A stretch of DNA of 64,000 nt from Pseudomonas fluorescens (GCF_902498065.1 NZ_CABVIR010000007.1:186001-250000), one strand, 5' to 3'. Shown: positions 53,361 to 61,794, counted from the stretch's first letter. Translations and numbers: made by a program. The notes: generated from the sequence alone by a model not told the origin.

Positions 53361-53687
53361 ATGAGTAACATTTTGCTGAAAGAAGTTAGCGCTAGACTCG
53401 GAGAGGTTTTCAAGGAAACGGGTTTTTCGATCAATGTTGATGAAACCTATCTCACGTCGGTCGTGATTAATGACCAGGGTGAGCAAGTGGTTGATTACTC
53501 TCAGAGCCTGAGCTGGGCAATCATGGAAAAAGTGCAAGCTAACGAGCTGCCACGGTTCAATGACACGTCCGCAGGTATTTTTTTCAAACAATGGACGTTT
53601 GATAAGGCTTATCGCGACCCGGAAGTTGATATAGAACAACTTAATGTTAATGGCCGGTTTGTAGTCCAGTCCTTCAGCAACAACTAA
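53361..53687 (+). CDS. Hypothetical protein, AT-richer than its neighbours
   Basis: A 108-residue protein starting MSNILLKEVS with an AGAAAGGA site before the ATG. It has no signal peptide or membrane segment. The chain is acidic and mixed alpha/beta in appearance (ARLGEVFKETGF; QWTFDKAYRDPEVDIEQLN). I recognise no family. Codons are clearly AT-richer than those of flanking genes, including a TATTTT-rich leader, which suggests horizontal origin. It follows the LuxR regulator by 149 bp and may be one of its targets. Confidence 0.75.
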   Translation: MSNILLKEVSARLGEVFKETGFSINVDETYLTSVVINDQGEQVVDYSQSLSWAIMEKVQANELPRFNDTSAGIFFKQWTFDKAYRDPEVDIEQLNVNGRFVVQSFSNN

Positions 53688-53714
53688 GCACTCGCCTCAA
53701 ACGGCCAGTCAAGG

Positions 53715-54494
53715 TTAACCGGCGAAGCCCATTCGCCAACTCACGGCCCGGGTCGCCGCCAGCAATCGCTGCGCCGCCGGGCCGTTTTCGTCGGCGTGAA
53801 ACAATGACGCCGGGCCAACGATGGTCATGACGGCCACCACATTCCCGACCGCGTTGAACACCGGGGCCGACAACGCATCGACGCCGGGCATCAACAAGCC
53901 ATGCACATGGTGCAGACCGCGCTCGCGGATTTGTTCACACAAGGTCACATAGGCCTGATCGTCCGCCAGCACATGGGAACTGCTTGCCAGCAGTTCCTGT
54001 ACGCGCAAATCCACCGTTTCACGCTTGGGCAGAAAAGCGCCAAACACTAATCCCGTGGATGAACTGAGCAACGGCAATACCGAACCCAATTGCGTGACCA
54101 CAGTCACCGCGCGCACCGCCGGTTCGATATGCACCACGGTTGCGCCCTGATTGCCCCACACCGCCAGAAAGCACGTTTCATTCAACTCATCGCGCAGTTC
54201 GGCCAAGGGCAGGGCGCCGACTTTCAGCACGTCCATACTGTTGAGTGCGGCCAGCCCCACACGCAGCGCTTCGCGGCCCAGTCCGTAGTGGTTGGTGGCG
54301 GTGTTTTGTTCGGCAAAACCACTGGCGATCAATGCCTGCAGATAGCGATGAACCTTGCTCGCCGGCATCTGCACATGCTCGGCCAGACGCGACAGTGAAG
54401 TCGATGGCGACAACTCGGCCAACGCCTTGAGGATGTCGGTGCCGACCTCGGCCGAGCGGACTTTCTGTTTGTCGTTGTTGCGCGGCGTTTCCAT
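53715..54494 (-). CDS. hmgR: IclR-family regulator of homogentisate genes
   Basis: A 259-residue IclR protein with an N-terminal winged HTH (LSRLAEHVQMPASKVHRYLQ) and a C-terminal effector domain (LLSSSTGLVFGAFLPKRE; GLLMPGVDALSAPVFN). It is divergent from hmgABC. In P. putida HmgR represses hmgABC and homogentisate relieves repression; the same is expected here. Confidence 0.92.
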   Translation of the reverse strand: METPRNNDKQKVRSAEVGTDILKALAELSPSTSLSRLAEHVQMPASKVHRYLQALIASGFAEQNTATNHYGLGREALRVGLAALNSMDVLKVGALPLAELRDELNETCFLAVWGNQGATVVHIEPAVRAVTVVTQLGSVLPLLSSSTGLVFGAFLPKRETVDLRVQELLASSSHVLADDQAYVTLCEQIRERGLHHVHGLLMPGVDALSAPVFNAVGNVVAVMTIVGPASLFHADENGPAAQRLLAATRAVSWRMGFAG

Positions 54495-54555
54495 GGAGGC
54501 GGTCTGATCCCGGGACGAATGGGCGTCTTTATAGCTTGACGGTCAATACCAATCA

Positions 54556-54582
54556 AATTACGTTATGCGTAATTGAATTACG
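54556..54582. promoter_or_regulatory. Probable HmgR operator
   Basis: AATTACG-TTATG-CGTAATT is a perfect 19-bp dyad (54556-54574), followed one base later by a third direct copy AATTACG (54576-54582). It lies 62 bp before hmgR's divergent start and 78 bp before hmgA, in the only shared promoter region. Confidence 0.7.
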
Positions 54583-54659
54583 ATAAAAATAACCCTGGCG
54601 TGCCGAGACCTCTGCAACAGAGCGACAGGCCATTGCCTACTCCCTGTTCAGGAGGCTCC

Positions 54660-55964
54660 ATGAACCTCGATTCAACGGCGCCCGCGCTGGCTTATCAGTC
54701 CGGCTTTGGCAATGAATTCAGCAGTGAAGCGTTGCCCGGCGCACTGCCCGTCGGCCAGAACTCCCCGCAAAAAGCCCCGTACGGCCTCTACACCGAACTG
54801 TTCTCCGGCACCGCCTTCACCATGGTTCGCGCCGAAGCGCGGCGGACCTGGATGTACCGCATTCAGCCGTCGGCCAATCACCCGGCGTTCGTCAAACTGG
54901 ATCGGCAACTGGCCGGTGGACCATTGGGTGAAGTCACCCCCAATCGCCTGCGCTGGAACCCGTTGGACATTCCGACTGAACCGACCGATTTCATCGACGG
55001 GCTGGTGAGCATGGCGGCCAATTCGGCGGCGGAAAAACCGGCCGGAATCAGCATCTACAGCTACCGCGCCAACCGCTCCATGGAGCGGGTGTTCTTCAAC
55101 GCCGATGGCGAACTGCTACTGGTGCCGGAACAGGGGCGCCTGCGCATTGCCACCGAACTGGGCGTGCTGGAACTTGAGCCGCTGGAAATCGCCGTGCTGC
55201 CGCGCGGTCTGAAATTCCGCGTCGAACTGCTCGACCCGCAGGCGCGCGGCTACATTGCGGAAAACCACGGCGCGCCATTGCGCCTGCCGGACCTGGGGCC
55301 CATCGGCAGCAACGGCCTGGCCAATCCGCGAGACTTCCTGACCCCGGTCGCCCATTACGAAAACCTCAAGCAGCCGACCACTCTGGTGCAAAAATTCCTC
55401 GGCCAGTTGTGGGGCTGCGAGCTCGATCACTCGCCGCTCAACGTGGTCGCCTGGCACGGCAACAACGTGCCGTACAAATATGACCTGCGCCGTTTCAACA
55501 CCATCGGCACGGTCAGTTTCGACCACCCGGATCCGTCGATTTTCACCGTCCTGACCTCGCCGACCAGTGTTCACGGTCTGGCCAATCTGGACTTCGTGAT
55601 CTTCCCGCCACGCTGGATGGTGGCCGAGAAAACCTTCCGGCCACCGTGGTTCCACCGCAATCTGATGAACGAGTTCATGGGCCTGATCAAGGGCGAATAC
55701 GACGCCAAGGCCGAAGGCTTCGTGCCCGGTGGCGCGTCGCTGCACAGCTGCATGAGCGCCCACGGCCCGGACGGCGAAACCTGCACCAAAGCGGTCAACG
55801 CCGACCTCGCCCCGGCGAAAATCGACAACACCATGGCCTTCATGTTCGAGACCAGCCAGGTGCTGCGCCCAAGCCGATTCGCCCTCGATTGTCCGCAACT
55901 GCAAACCAACTACGACGCCTGCTGGGCCACGCTGCCCGCCACTTTCGACCCGACCCGGAGATAA
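54660..55964 (+). CDS. hmgA: Homogentisate 1,2-dioxygenase
   Basis: A 434-residue enzyme starting MNLDSTAPAL, with a GGAGG site before the ATG. It opens the ring of homogentisate to maleylacetoacetate. The N-terminal SGFGNEFSSEALPGALP and the iron-ligand segments around FHRNLMNEFMGLIKG and SLHSCMSAHGPD are conserved. It leads hmgA-hmgB-hmgC for tyrosine and phenylalanine catabolism. Loss of this gene usually gives pyomelanin. Confidence 0.97.
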   Translation: MNLDSTAPALAYQSGFGNEFSSEALPGALPVGQNSPQKAPYGLYTELFSGTAFTMVRAEARRTWMYRIQPSANHPAFVKLDRQLAGGPLGEVTPNRLRWNPLDIPTEPTDFIDGLVSMAANSAAEKPAGISIYSYRANRSMERVFFNADGELLLVPEQGRLRIATELGVLELEPLEIAVLPRGLKFRVELLDPQARGYIAENHGAPLRLPDLGPIGSNGLANPRDFLTPVAHYENLKQPTTLVQKFLGQLWGCELDHSPLNVVAWHGNNVPYKYDLRRFNTIGTVSFDHPDPSIFTVLTSPTSVHGLANLDFVIFPPRWMVAEKTFRPPWFHRNLMNEFMGLIKGEYDAKAEGFVPGGASLHSCMSAHGPDGETCTKAVNADLAPAKIDNTMAFMFETSQVLRPSRFALDCPQLQTNYDACWATLPATFDPTRR

Positions 55965-55967
55965 CCC

Positions 55968-57272
55968 ATGACTCAGACTTCCATTACTCGTAGCTGGGTT
56001 GCCTCCGCCAACGGCCATGCCGATTTTCCCCTGCAAAACCTGCCGTTGGGTGTGTTCAGCGTGAAGGGTTCTGCGCCACGCAGCGGCGTGGCCATCGGTG
56101 ACCACATCTTTGATCTGGAAGCGGCGCTCGACGCCGGCCTGTTCGACGGTGTCGCAAAAACGGCGGTCGAAGCCACCCGTGGCGGTCAGCTCAATGGGTT
56201 TTTCGAACTCGGCCGCGAGGCTCGCGTTGCCCTGCGTGAGCGCTTGATCGAACTGTTCCAGGAAGGCAGCACCCTGCACGGCAAGATCGAAGCCCAAAGC
56301 GCAAAACTACTGCCGCTGGCGGCAAACTGCGAAATGCACCTGCCGGCGAAAATCAACGATTACACCGACTTCTACGTCGGCATCGAGCACGCGCAAAATG
56401 TCGGCAAACTGTTCCGTCCCGACAACCCGCTGCTGCCGAACTACAAGTACGTGCCGATCGGTTACCACGGTCGCGCATCGACCATTCGCCCGTCCGGCAC
56501 CGACGTTCGCCGGCCGAAAGGCCAGACCTTGCCGGCCGGTCAGACCGAGCCGACCTTCGGCCCCTGCGCACGTCTGGATTACGAGCTGGAACTGGGTATC
56601 TGGATCGGCCAGGGCAACGAGATGGGCGACCCGATTGCCATCGGTGACGCCGCCGATCACATCGCCGGTTTCTGCCTGCTCAACGACTGGTCGGCGCGGG
56701 ATATCCAGGCGTGGGAATACCAGCCACTGGGGCCGTTCCTGTCGAAGAGTTTCATTACCAGCATCTCGCCATGGGTGGTGACAGCCGAAGCGCTGGAGCC
56801 GTTCCGCCGTGCGCAACCAGCGCGTCCGGAAGGCGATCCGCAGCCGCTGCCCTACCTGTTCGACAAACGCGATCAGGCCGCGGGCGCCTTCGACATCGAG
56901 CTGGAAGTCCTGCTGCTCACCGAAGGCATGCGCGAGCAGAACCTGCCGGCCCATCGCCTGACCCTGAGCAACACGCAACACATGTACTGGACCGTGGCGC
57001 AACTGGTCGCGCACCACAGCGTCAACGGTTGCCAGTTGCAGGCCGGTGACCTGTTCGGTTCGGGTACGTTGTCGGGGCCGGAAATCGGTCAGTTCGGCAG
57101 CCTGCTGGAAATCACCGAGGGCGGTAAAAAGCCGATCGAACTGGCCTCCGGCGAAGTGCGTAAATTCCTCGAGGACGGCGACGAAATCATTTTGCGTGCC
57201 CGTTGCAGCCGCGACGGTTTTGCCTCGATCGGTTTCGGCGAGTGTCGAGGCAAAGTGCTGCCGGCGCGTTAA
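55968..57272 (+). CDS. hmgB: Fumarylacetoacetase
   Basis: A 434-residue FAH-family hydrolase. The catalytic centre and Ca-binding acids are in NDYTDFYVGIEHAQNVGKLF, RLDYELELGIWIG and LLNDWSARDIQAWEYQPLGP. It splits fumarylacetoacetate to fumarate and acetoacetate. It starts 3 bp after hmgA. Confidence 0.96.
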   Translation: MTQTSITRSWVASANGHADFPLQNLPLGVFSVKGSAPRSGVAIGDHIFDLEAALDAGLFDGVAKTAVEATRGGQLNGFFELGREARVALRERLIELFQEGSTLHGKIEAQSAKLLPLAANCEMHLPAKINDYTDFYVGIEHAQNVGKLFRPDNPLLPNYKYVPIGYHGRASTIRPSGTDVRRPKGQTLPAGQTEPTFGPCARLDYELELGIWIGQGNEMGDPIAIGDAADHIAGFCLLNDWSARDIQAWEYQPLGPFLSKSFITSISPWVVTAEALEPFRRAQPARPEGDPQPLPYLFDKRDQAAGAFDIELEVLLLTEGMREQNLPAHRLTLSNTQHMYWTVAQLVAHHSVNGCQLQAGDLFGSGTLSGPEIGQFGSLLEITEGGKKPIELASGEVRKFLEDGDEIILRARCSRDGFASIGFGECRGKVLPAR

Positions 57273-57284
57273 GAGGATCTGGTC

Positions 57285-57920
57285 ATGGAACTCTATACCT
57301 ACTACCGCTCGACCTCGTCTTACCGGGTGCGCATCGCGTTGGCGTTGAAGGGCCTGGATTACCAGGCACTGCCGGTCAACTTGATCGCACCGCCGGGTGG
57401 CGAACATCGCCAGCCAGCGTATCTGGGCATCAACCCGCAAGGCCGGGTGCCGGCCTTGCGCACCGATGAAGGCGAGTTGCTGATTCAGTCACCGGCGATC
57501 ATCGAGTACCTGGAGGAACGTTATCCACAGGTGCCGCTGCTGTCCAAAGACCTCGTGGCTCGTGCGCATGAACGCAGTGTGGCGGCGGTGATCGGTTGCG
57601 ACGTGCATCCGCTGCACAACGTCAGCGTGCTCAACAAACTGCGGCAGTTGGGCCACGATGAACCGCAGGTGGTCGAGTGGATCGGGCACTGGATCAGCCA
57701 AGGGCTGGCGACGGTGGAGCAGTTGATGGGTGATCAAGGTTATTGCTTCGGCGATGAACCGGGGCTGGCTGATGTGTACCTGATTCCGCAGTTGTATGCC
57801 GCTGAGCGATTTAATATTTCGCTGGAAGCCTATCCACGTATTCGGCGGGTGGCGGCGCTGGCAGCCGCGCATCCTGCCTTCATCAAAGCGCATCCGGCGA
57901 ACCAGCCTGACACTCCTTGA
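57285..57920 (+). CDS. hmgC: Maleylacetoacetate isomerase
   Basis: A 211-residue zeta-class glutathione transferase. The active-site motif SSxSYRVRIAL is seen as TSSYRVRIALALKG, and the glutathione site includes PAIIEYLEERYP. It isomerises maleylacetoacetate to fumarylacetoacetate using glutathione. It is last in the operon, 12 bp after hmgB. Confidence 0.96.
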   Translation: MELYTYYRSTSSYRVRIALALKGLDYQALPVNLIAPPGGEHRQPAYLGINPQGRVPALRTDEGELLIQSPAIIEYLEERYPQVPLLSKDLVARAHERSVAAVIGCDVHPLHNVSVLNKLRQLGHDEPQVVEWIGHWISQGLATVEQLMGDQGYCFGDEPGLADVYLIPQLYAAERFNISLEAYPRIRRVAALAAAHPAFIKAHPANQPDTP

Positions 57921-57938
57921 GGCCTCACGCATATCCCA

Positions 57939-58025
57939 GTGGGAGCGGGCTTGCCCGCGATGGCGGTGTGTCCGTTAAATGAATGTCGGCTGGTGCTCCC
58001 TCATCGCGGGCAAGCCCGCTCCCAC
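57939..58025. repeat. REP doublet with perfect 24-bp arms
   Basis: Arms 57939-57962 and 58002-58025 are exact inverted repeats (core GTGGGAGCGGGCTTGCCCGC) with a 39-bp spacer. It separates the convergent hmgC and SirB1-like genes. Confidence 0.9.
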
Positions 58026-58036
58026 CGGATTTGCGT

Positions 58037-58840
58037 TTAATGGACGATTGAATTGGGGGGGAGGTGCCCTAATCGTTCAGTCAACCGAATCCGCTGGATC
58101 GGGTCGTCGCTGAGCAGCAGCGCATGCTCCAGATCGAAACGCTCGGCGTTCGGGCAGTCCAGCCGCTGGTAAAGGCTGGCCCGGGCCAGGTAATCGGAGG
58201 CGCTGGCGTTGCCCAGTTCCAGCACGCGCTCGGCGTCGATCAGCGCGCCGATATAGTCATCGTGGGAAAGGTGTAACTGGCGCAGGTTACGGGACAAGCG
58301 CTGGAGCATCTGCACCGGCTCGGCCGTCAGCAAATGTTCGGCGCTGATTTTCATGTTCGGCCCGTACTGGCGTTGCAGCAGTTCCCGGCAATCGTTGGGG
58401 TACAAACGACGACCGCCGCAAGGGTCCAGCAGGTGATCGGCCCCGGGAACCCGCAGCAGAAAATGCCCCGGGAAGTTGACCCCGACCAAGGGGATTTCCA
58501 GGCATCTGGCCAGTTCCAGCGCGATCAGCCCCAGCGCCAATGGCTGACCACGCCGGCGTTCCAGCACCTTGTCGAGCAAGGCCGCTTGCGGACGCAAAGG
58601 GGTGAAATCGTCCTGGGCGTATCCCAGATCATTCAGGCGTCGCAACAGCGGTTGGGCCAGCTCGCTGACCGGCAACATCGGCAAGCCATAACTGACGCGC
58701 TGTTGCAGGTCCTTGAAATTCGCCAGTACCGCCTGCGGGTCCACCTCTTTATCGTGCTCGACGGCAATCCACAGCGCCGCTTCGAACAGCGCGGGCGGCG
58801 ATCGTTGCAGGCAGTCGAAGAAGCGTTGGCGGGGCGTCAT
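58037..58840 (-). CDS. SirB1-family transglutaminase-like protein
   Basis: A 267-residue protein starting MTPRQRFFDC. The N-terminal SirB1/transglutaminase-like domain shows LDKVLERRRGQPLALGLIAL and VNFPGHFLLRVPG, and the C-terminal third has TPR-like helices (YIGALIDAERVLELGNASAS; YLARASLYQRL). The true transglutaminase triad is not evident. Molecular function is unknown. It is divergent from the amino-acid dehydrogenase-like gene, 172 bp away. Confidence 0.85.
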   Translation of the reverse strand: MTPRQRFFDCLQRSPPALFEAALWIAVEHDKEVDPQAVLANFKDLQQRVSYGLPMLPVSELAQPLLRRLNDLGYAQDDFTPLRPQAALLDKVLERRRGQPLALGLIALELARCLEIPLVGVNFPGHFLLRVPGADHLLDPCGGRRLYPNDCRELLQRQYGPNMKISAEHLLTAEPVQMLQRLSRNLRQLHLSHDDYIGALIDAERVLELGNASASDYLARASLYQRLDCPNAERFDLEHALLLSDDPIQRIRLTERLGHLPPNSIVH

Positions 58841-59012
58841 CAAAATCTCCGGGACATGCCTCGTTTTAGCCTCCCCTGCGGCATTCGTCCAGTGCAATGC
58901 GGGTTATGTCAGAAAGCCTGCATGGCGGCGTCGCTTATTCCGGTGCGCTTCTGCAAATTTTGCGCGCAAGCCTATACTGGCGACTACAAGAAGTGATTCG
59001 GGAGCCCCTACG

Positions 59013-60032
59013 ATGTTCGCTCTCATGCAAAGCACTCGCCTTGAATCGCTGCATCTGAGTGTCGACCCGGTCACCGGGTTGAAGGCGGTCATTGCCATTC
59101 ATAACAGCCGTCTGGGGCCTGCCCTGGGGGGGTGTCGTTACCTTGCCTACCCAAGCGACGAGTCGGCGGTCGAGGATGCCATTCGTCTGGCTCAAGGCAT
59201 GAGTTACAAGGCGGCGCTGGCCGGCCTGGCTCAAGGTGGCGGCGTGGCGGTGATTGTTCGACCGGTCCATGTCGAAAACCGCGCCGCGCTGTTCGAAGCG
59301 TTCGGGCGCTGCATCGATCAGCTCGACGGGCGCTACATCACGGCCATCGACAGCGGTACTTCGGTGGCGGACATGGATTGCATTGCCCAACAGACCCAAC
59401 ACGTCACCAGCACCACCTCGGCGGGCGACCCGGCGCCTCACGCGGCGATGGGCGTGTTCACCGGCATTCGTGCCACCGCCATGGCCCGTCTGGGCAGTGA
59501 CAACCTCGAAGGCCTGCGCGTGGCTATTCAAGGCCTGGGCAATGTCGGTTTTGCCCTCGCTGAACAACTGCACGCCGCCGGTGCAGAATTGCTGGTCAGC
59601 GACATCGATCACGGCAAGGTGCAACTGGCGATGGAGCAACTGGGCGCTCACCCGATCGCCAACGATGCGCTGCTCAGCACGCCGTGTGACATTCTTGCGC
59701 CGTGCGGGCTCGGCGGGGTGCTCAACAGTCACAGCGTGACGCAACTGCGCTGCTCGGCGGTGGCCGGTTCCGCGAACAATCAGCTGACCCATCTGGATGT
59801 TGCCGATCAACTGGAGCGGCGCGGGATTTTGTATGCGCCGGATTACGTGATCAATTCCGGCGGGCTGATCTACGTGTCGCTCAAACACCGTGGCGAAGAG
59901 CTGACGACCATCACCGCACACCTGTCGAAAATCAGCTCACGCCTGACCGAAGTGTTCGCCCACGCTCAGGCGGAGAAACGTTCGCCCGCCAGAGTCGCGG
60001 ACGAATTGGCGGAGAAGGTGTTGTACCGCTGA
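59013..60032 (+). CDS. Leu/Phe/Val dehydrogenase family protein lacking the catalytic lysine
   Basis: A 339-residue protein starting MFALMQSTRL, with GGAG before the ATG. The family frame is intact: GPALGGCR, the substrate lysine Lys66 in GMSYKAALAG, Asp in AIDSGTSVADMD, and the NAD motif IQGLGNVGFALAEQL. The usual GGGK motif, whose lysine is catalytic in leucine dehydrogenase, reads GGGV (Val78). Oxidative deamination should therefore be crippled unless another residue substitutes. The frame is open and well conserved otherwise, so it is not a decayed gene. Confidence 0.88.
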   Translation: MFALMQSTRLESLHLSVDPVTGLKAVIAIHNSRLGPALGGCRYLAYPSDESAVEDAIRLAQGMSYKAALAGLAQGGGVAVIVRPVHVENRAALFEAFGRCIDQLDGRYITAIDSGTSVADMDCIAQQTQHVTSTTSAGDPAPHAAMGVFTGIRATAMARLGSDNLEGLRVAIQGLGNVGFALAEQLHAAGAELLVSDIDHGKVQLAMEQLGAHPIANDALLSTPCDILAPCGLGGVLNSHSVTQLRCSAVAGSANNQLTHLDVADQLERRGILYAPDYVINSGGLIYVSLKHRGEELTTITAHLSKISSRLTEVFAHAQAEKRSPARVADELAEKVLYR

Positions 60033-60059
60033 ACCACACCTTAATGACAGGCATGAAAA

Positions 60060-60088
60060 AGGCCCTGAGCCATTCGACTCAGGGCCTA
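60060..60088. terminator. Terminator between the dehydrogenase-like gene and yebG
   Basis: GGCCCTGAG-N8-CTCAGGGCC is a 9-bp GC-rich stem preceded by an A-tract (T-tract for the minus strand), so it mainly serves yebG and also ends the convergent gene. Confidence 0.8.
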
Positions 60089-60105
60089 TTCAATTCGGGT
60101 GTTGC

Positions 60106-60447
60106 TTACTTCGGCGTTTTAGCCGCTTTGGCTGGCTTGGTCGGCTCAGCTGTTTCAGCCACTTCAACCTGCTCAACCTGCTCAACGACTTCAGCAGGCG
60201 CGCTCAGCAGCTCGGACAACGCGTCCGGCTGACTCTTGAACGCCTTGGCGAACACATCGCGATTCTTCGCCATGTAGATCCCGGCTTCTTCCACTTGCTG
60301 CTCGGTCAGGGACGGAACAGCTTTTTGCAGCACTTCAGCCAGCAATTCGGCCAGTTCGAGCATTTTGTCATGACGGTCAGCTTCGGCTTTATCCATGAAC
60401 AAGCGCTCCAGATCTCGGCTGCTGCGGTATACCACTTCGACGGCCAT
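60106..60447 (-). CDS. yebG: SOS-inducible protein YebG
   Basis: A 113-residue protein. The N-terminal MAVEVVYRSSRDLERLF and DKAEADRHDKMLELAELLAEVL match YebG, with a C-terminal low-complexity Pro/Ala/Lys tail not present in E. coli. YebG is DNA-damage induced and of unclear biochemical role. A perfect LexA box lies 44 bp upstream. Confidence 0.92.
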   Translation of the reverse strand: MAVEVVYRSSRDLERLFMDKAEADRHDKMLELAELLAEVLQKAVPSLTEQQVEEAGIYMAKNRDVFAKAFKSQPDALSELLSAPAEVVEQVEQVEVAETAEPTKPAKAAKTPK

Positions 60448-60490
60448 TCACCACCTCACATGCCTTCACGATAGTTGTCTGTTTCGACCA

Positions 60491-60506
60491 CTGTATTTAT
60501 ATACAG
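60491..60506. promoter_or_regulatory. LexA box of yebG
   Basis: CTGTATTTATATACAG matches CTGT-N8-ACAG exactly and is a near-perfect dyad with an AT-rich centre, as in strong SOS operators. It is 44 bp upstream of the yebG ATG. Confidence 0.9.
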
Positions 60507-60592
60507 CGAAAAGGATAAGCGAATCCCTGCGCTTTGGGTAGTGGCTTTTTAATGTAGACCGAAATGAGGGTTTGTCATTTGAACCGTGACGC

Positions 60593-60619
60593 GCCCATCA
60601 CGAGCAGGCTCGCTCCCAC
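60593..60619. repeat. Single REP unit
   Basis: CATCACGAGCAGGCTCGCTCCCACG-type sequence with no facing mate, in the 314-bp gap between yebG and psiE. The rest of the gap holds only the yebG promoter and the psiE upstream region. Confidence 0.7.
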
Positions 60620-60761
60620 GGGTGCGACCAAACGCCACAGAGCGCGGTTTAGAGCACCTCGCCATCATATTGCAGGCGTTACTGGCCTTTTTTCTGCATG
60701 CAGAACAACCGTCACGTCCAACCCGCATCATCCGCTCGAACCGAGCTAAGGAAGAATCATC

Positions 60762-61262
60762 GTGAAAATCAACTGGGCCGAGAAGCTGCGGCAGAACGTG
60801 CATGAGCTGGCTGAGTCCCTGGGCAACCTGTTCGTCGAGACCTTCCACTACCTGGCGTTGTTCGCCATCGGTGCGGTGACCGCCTGGGCGGCGGTGATGG
60901 AGTTTCTGGGGATGATCGAAGAGGGGCACATCAAGATCGATGACATCTTGCTGCTGTTCATCTACCTCGAACTGGGCGCGATGGTCGGGATTTACTTCAA
61001 GACCAATCACATGCCGGTGCGTTTCCTGATCTACGTGGCGATCACCGCGCTGACGCGGCTGCTGATCTCCAACGTCTCGCACCACAATCCGCCGGACCTG
61101 GGCATCATTTACCTGTGCGGCGGGATTTTGCTGCTGGCGTTTGCGATTCTGGTGGTGCGATACGCCTCGTCGCAATTCCCTTCGGTGAAGATCGAACACC
61201 CGCAACGCAAAGTCGGTGCGGGTTCCGGTGAACATCCCGAAGTGGAGAAAGGCGAGATTTAA
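60762..61262 (+). CDS. psiE: Phosphate-starvation-inducible PsiE family membrane protein
   Basis: A 166-residue protein with a GTG start (AAGGAAG site 10 nt before) and four transmembrane segments (residues about 27-47, 57-77, 84-102, 116-137). The conserved pattern ETFHYLALFAIGAVTAW, FIYLELGAMVGIYF and HMPVRFLIYVAITALTR fits PsiE. Function is unknown; in E. coli it is under PhoB and cAMP-CRP control. It converges with the DUF3509 gene, overlapping by 4 bp. Confidence 0.87.
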   Translation: MKINWAEKLRQNVHELAESLGNLFVETFHYLALFAIGAVTAWAAVMEFLGMIEEGHIKIDDILLLFIYLELGAMVGIYFKTNHMPVRFLIYVAITALTRLLISNVSHHNPPDLGIIYLCGGILLLAFAILVVRYASSQFPSVKIEHPQRKVGAGSGEHPEVEKGEI

Positions 61263-61576
61263 AGCCGCATGGCGGGGCGCGGGTGGCCTTTGGCCGAGGG
61301 CGGCGGCGGAGTGCGATTGTCGCCGTCGGTCATGGCTTCGAGGATGGTCATCGCGCTGTGACCTTGTTCGATGGCAATGCCGAATTGAATACTTTGCACC
61401 AGGCGTTTTAGGCGCTTGGTGTCATTGCGTTGTTCGGCGCTGATCATTCGCTTGGCCACGACACGGCCATTGTTGGAGAGGGTCAGCATGATGCTGCCGT
61501 CCAGCCCCTGAATGCTCAGGTTGATCTGGTAATCCGGTGCAAAGGCATCGGTAATGAGCTGAAAGGGGTTGTCCAT
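61259..61576 (-). CDS. DUF3509 domain-containing protein
   Basis: A 105-residue cytoplasmic protein. The core MDNPFQLITDAFAPDYQINL, SIMLTLSNNGRVVAKR and ISAEQRNDTKRL is characteristic of this Pseudomonas-restricted family. The C-terminus is Pro-rich. Function unknown. An upstream small open frame overlaps its start. Confidence 0.8.
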   Translation of the reverse strand: MDNPFQLITDAFAPDYQINLSIQGLDGSIMLTLSNNGRVVAKRMISAEQRNDTKRLKRLVQSIQFGIAIEQGHSAMTILEAMTDGDNRTPPPPSAKGHPRPAMRL

Positions 61577-61680
61577 GATGCGTCACCGCCTGATTGAACG
61601 TGCAGTTGTTGACCGGCCATGATCGGGTTGGTTCGCAACACCGGACCATCGGCATGTTGCTCGCTGAGGTTTTCAAACAT
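61516..61680 (-). CDS. Possible 54-residue small protein overlapping the DUF3509 gene
   Basis: An open frame starting MFENLSEQHAD has a GAGG site 8 nt before the ATG and overlaps the next gene by 61 bp in another frame. No family recognised. Such tight coupling can be real or accidental, hence the low confidence. Confidence 0.25.
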   Translation of the reverse strand: MFENLSEQHADGPVLRTNPIMAGQQLHVQSGGDASWTTPFSSLPMPLHRITRST

Positions 61681-61744
61681 CCTTTTTGCCTCGTCAGGGG
61701 GTGTAGCAAGGGGCATGCCGGAAAAATTGTTGGACAATAGACGC

Positions 61745-61786
61745 GGCAAAAAGAAGGCGGACACCCTGGCCCGCCTTCTTTTTGCC
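61745..61786. terminator. Strong inverted repeat after the serine transporter gene
   Basis: Two perfect 16-bp arms (GGCAAAAAGAAGGCGG and its complement) with a 10-nt loop, 8 bp beyond the transporter stop. The long stem with internal A/T runs fits a bidirectional terminator. Confidence 0.85.
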
Positions 61787-61794
61787 TGCCCGTT

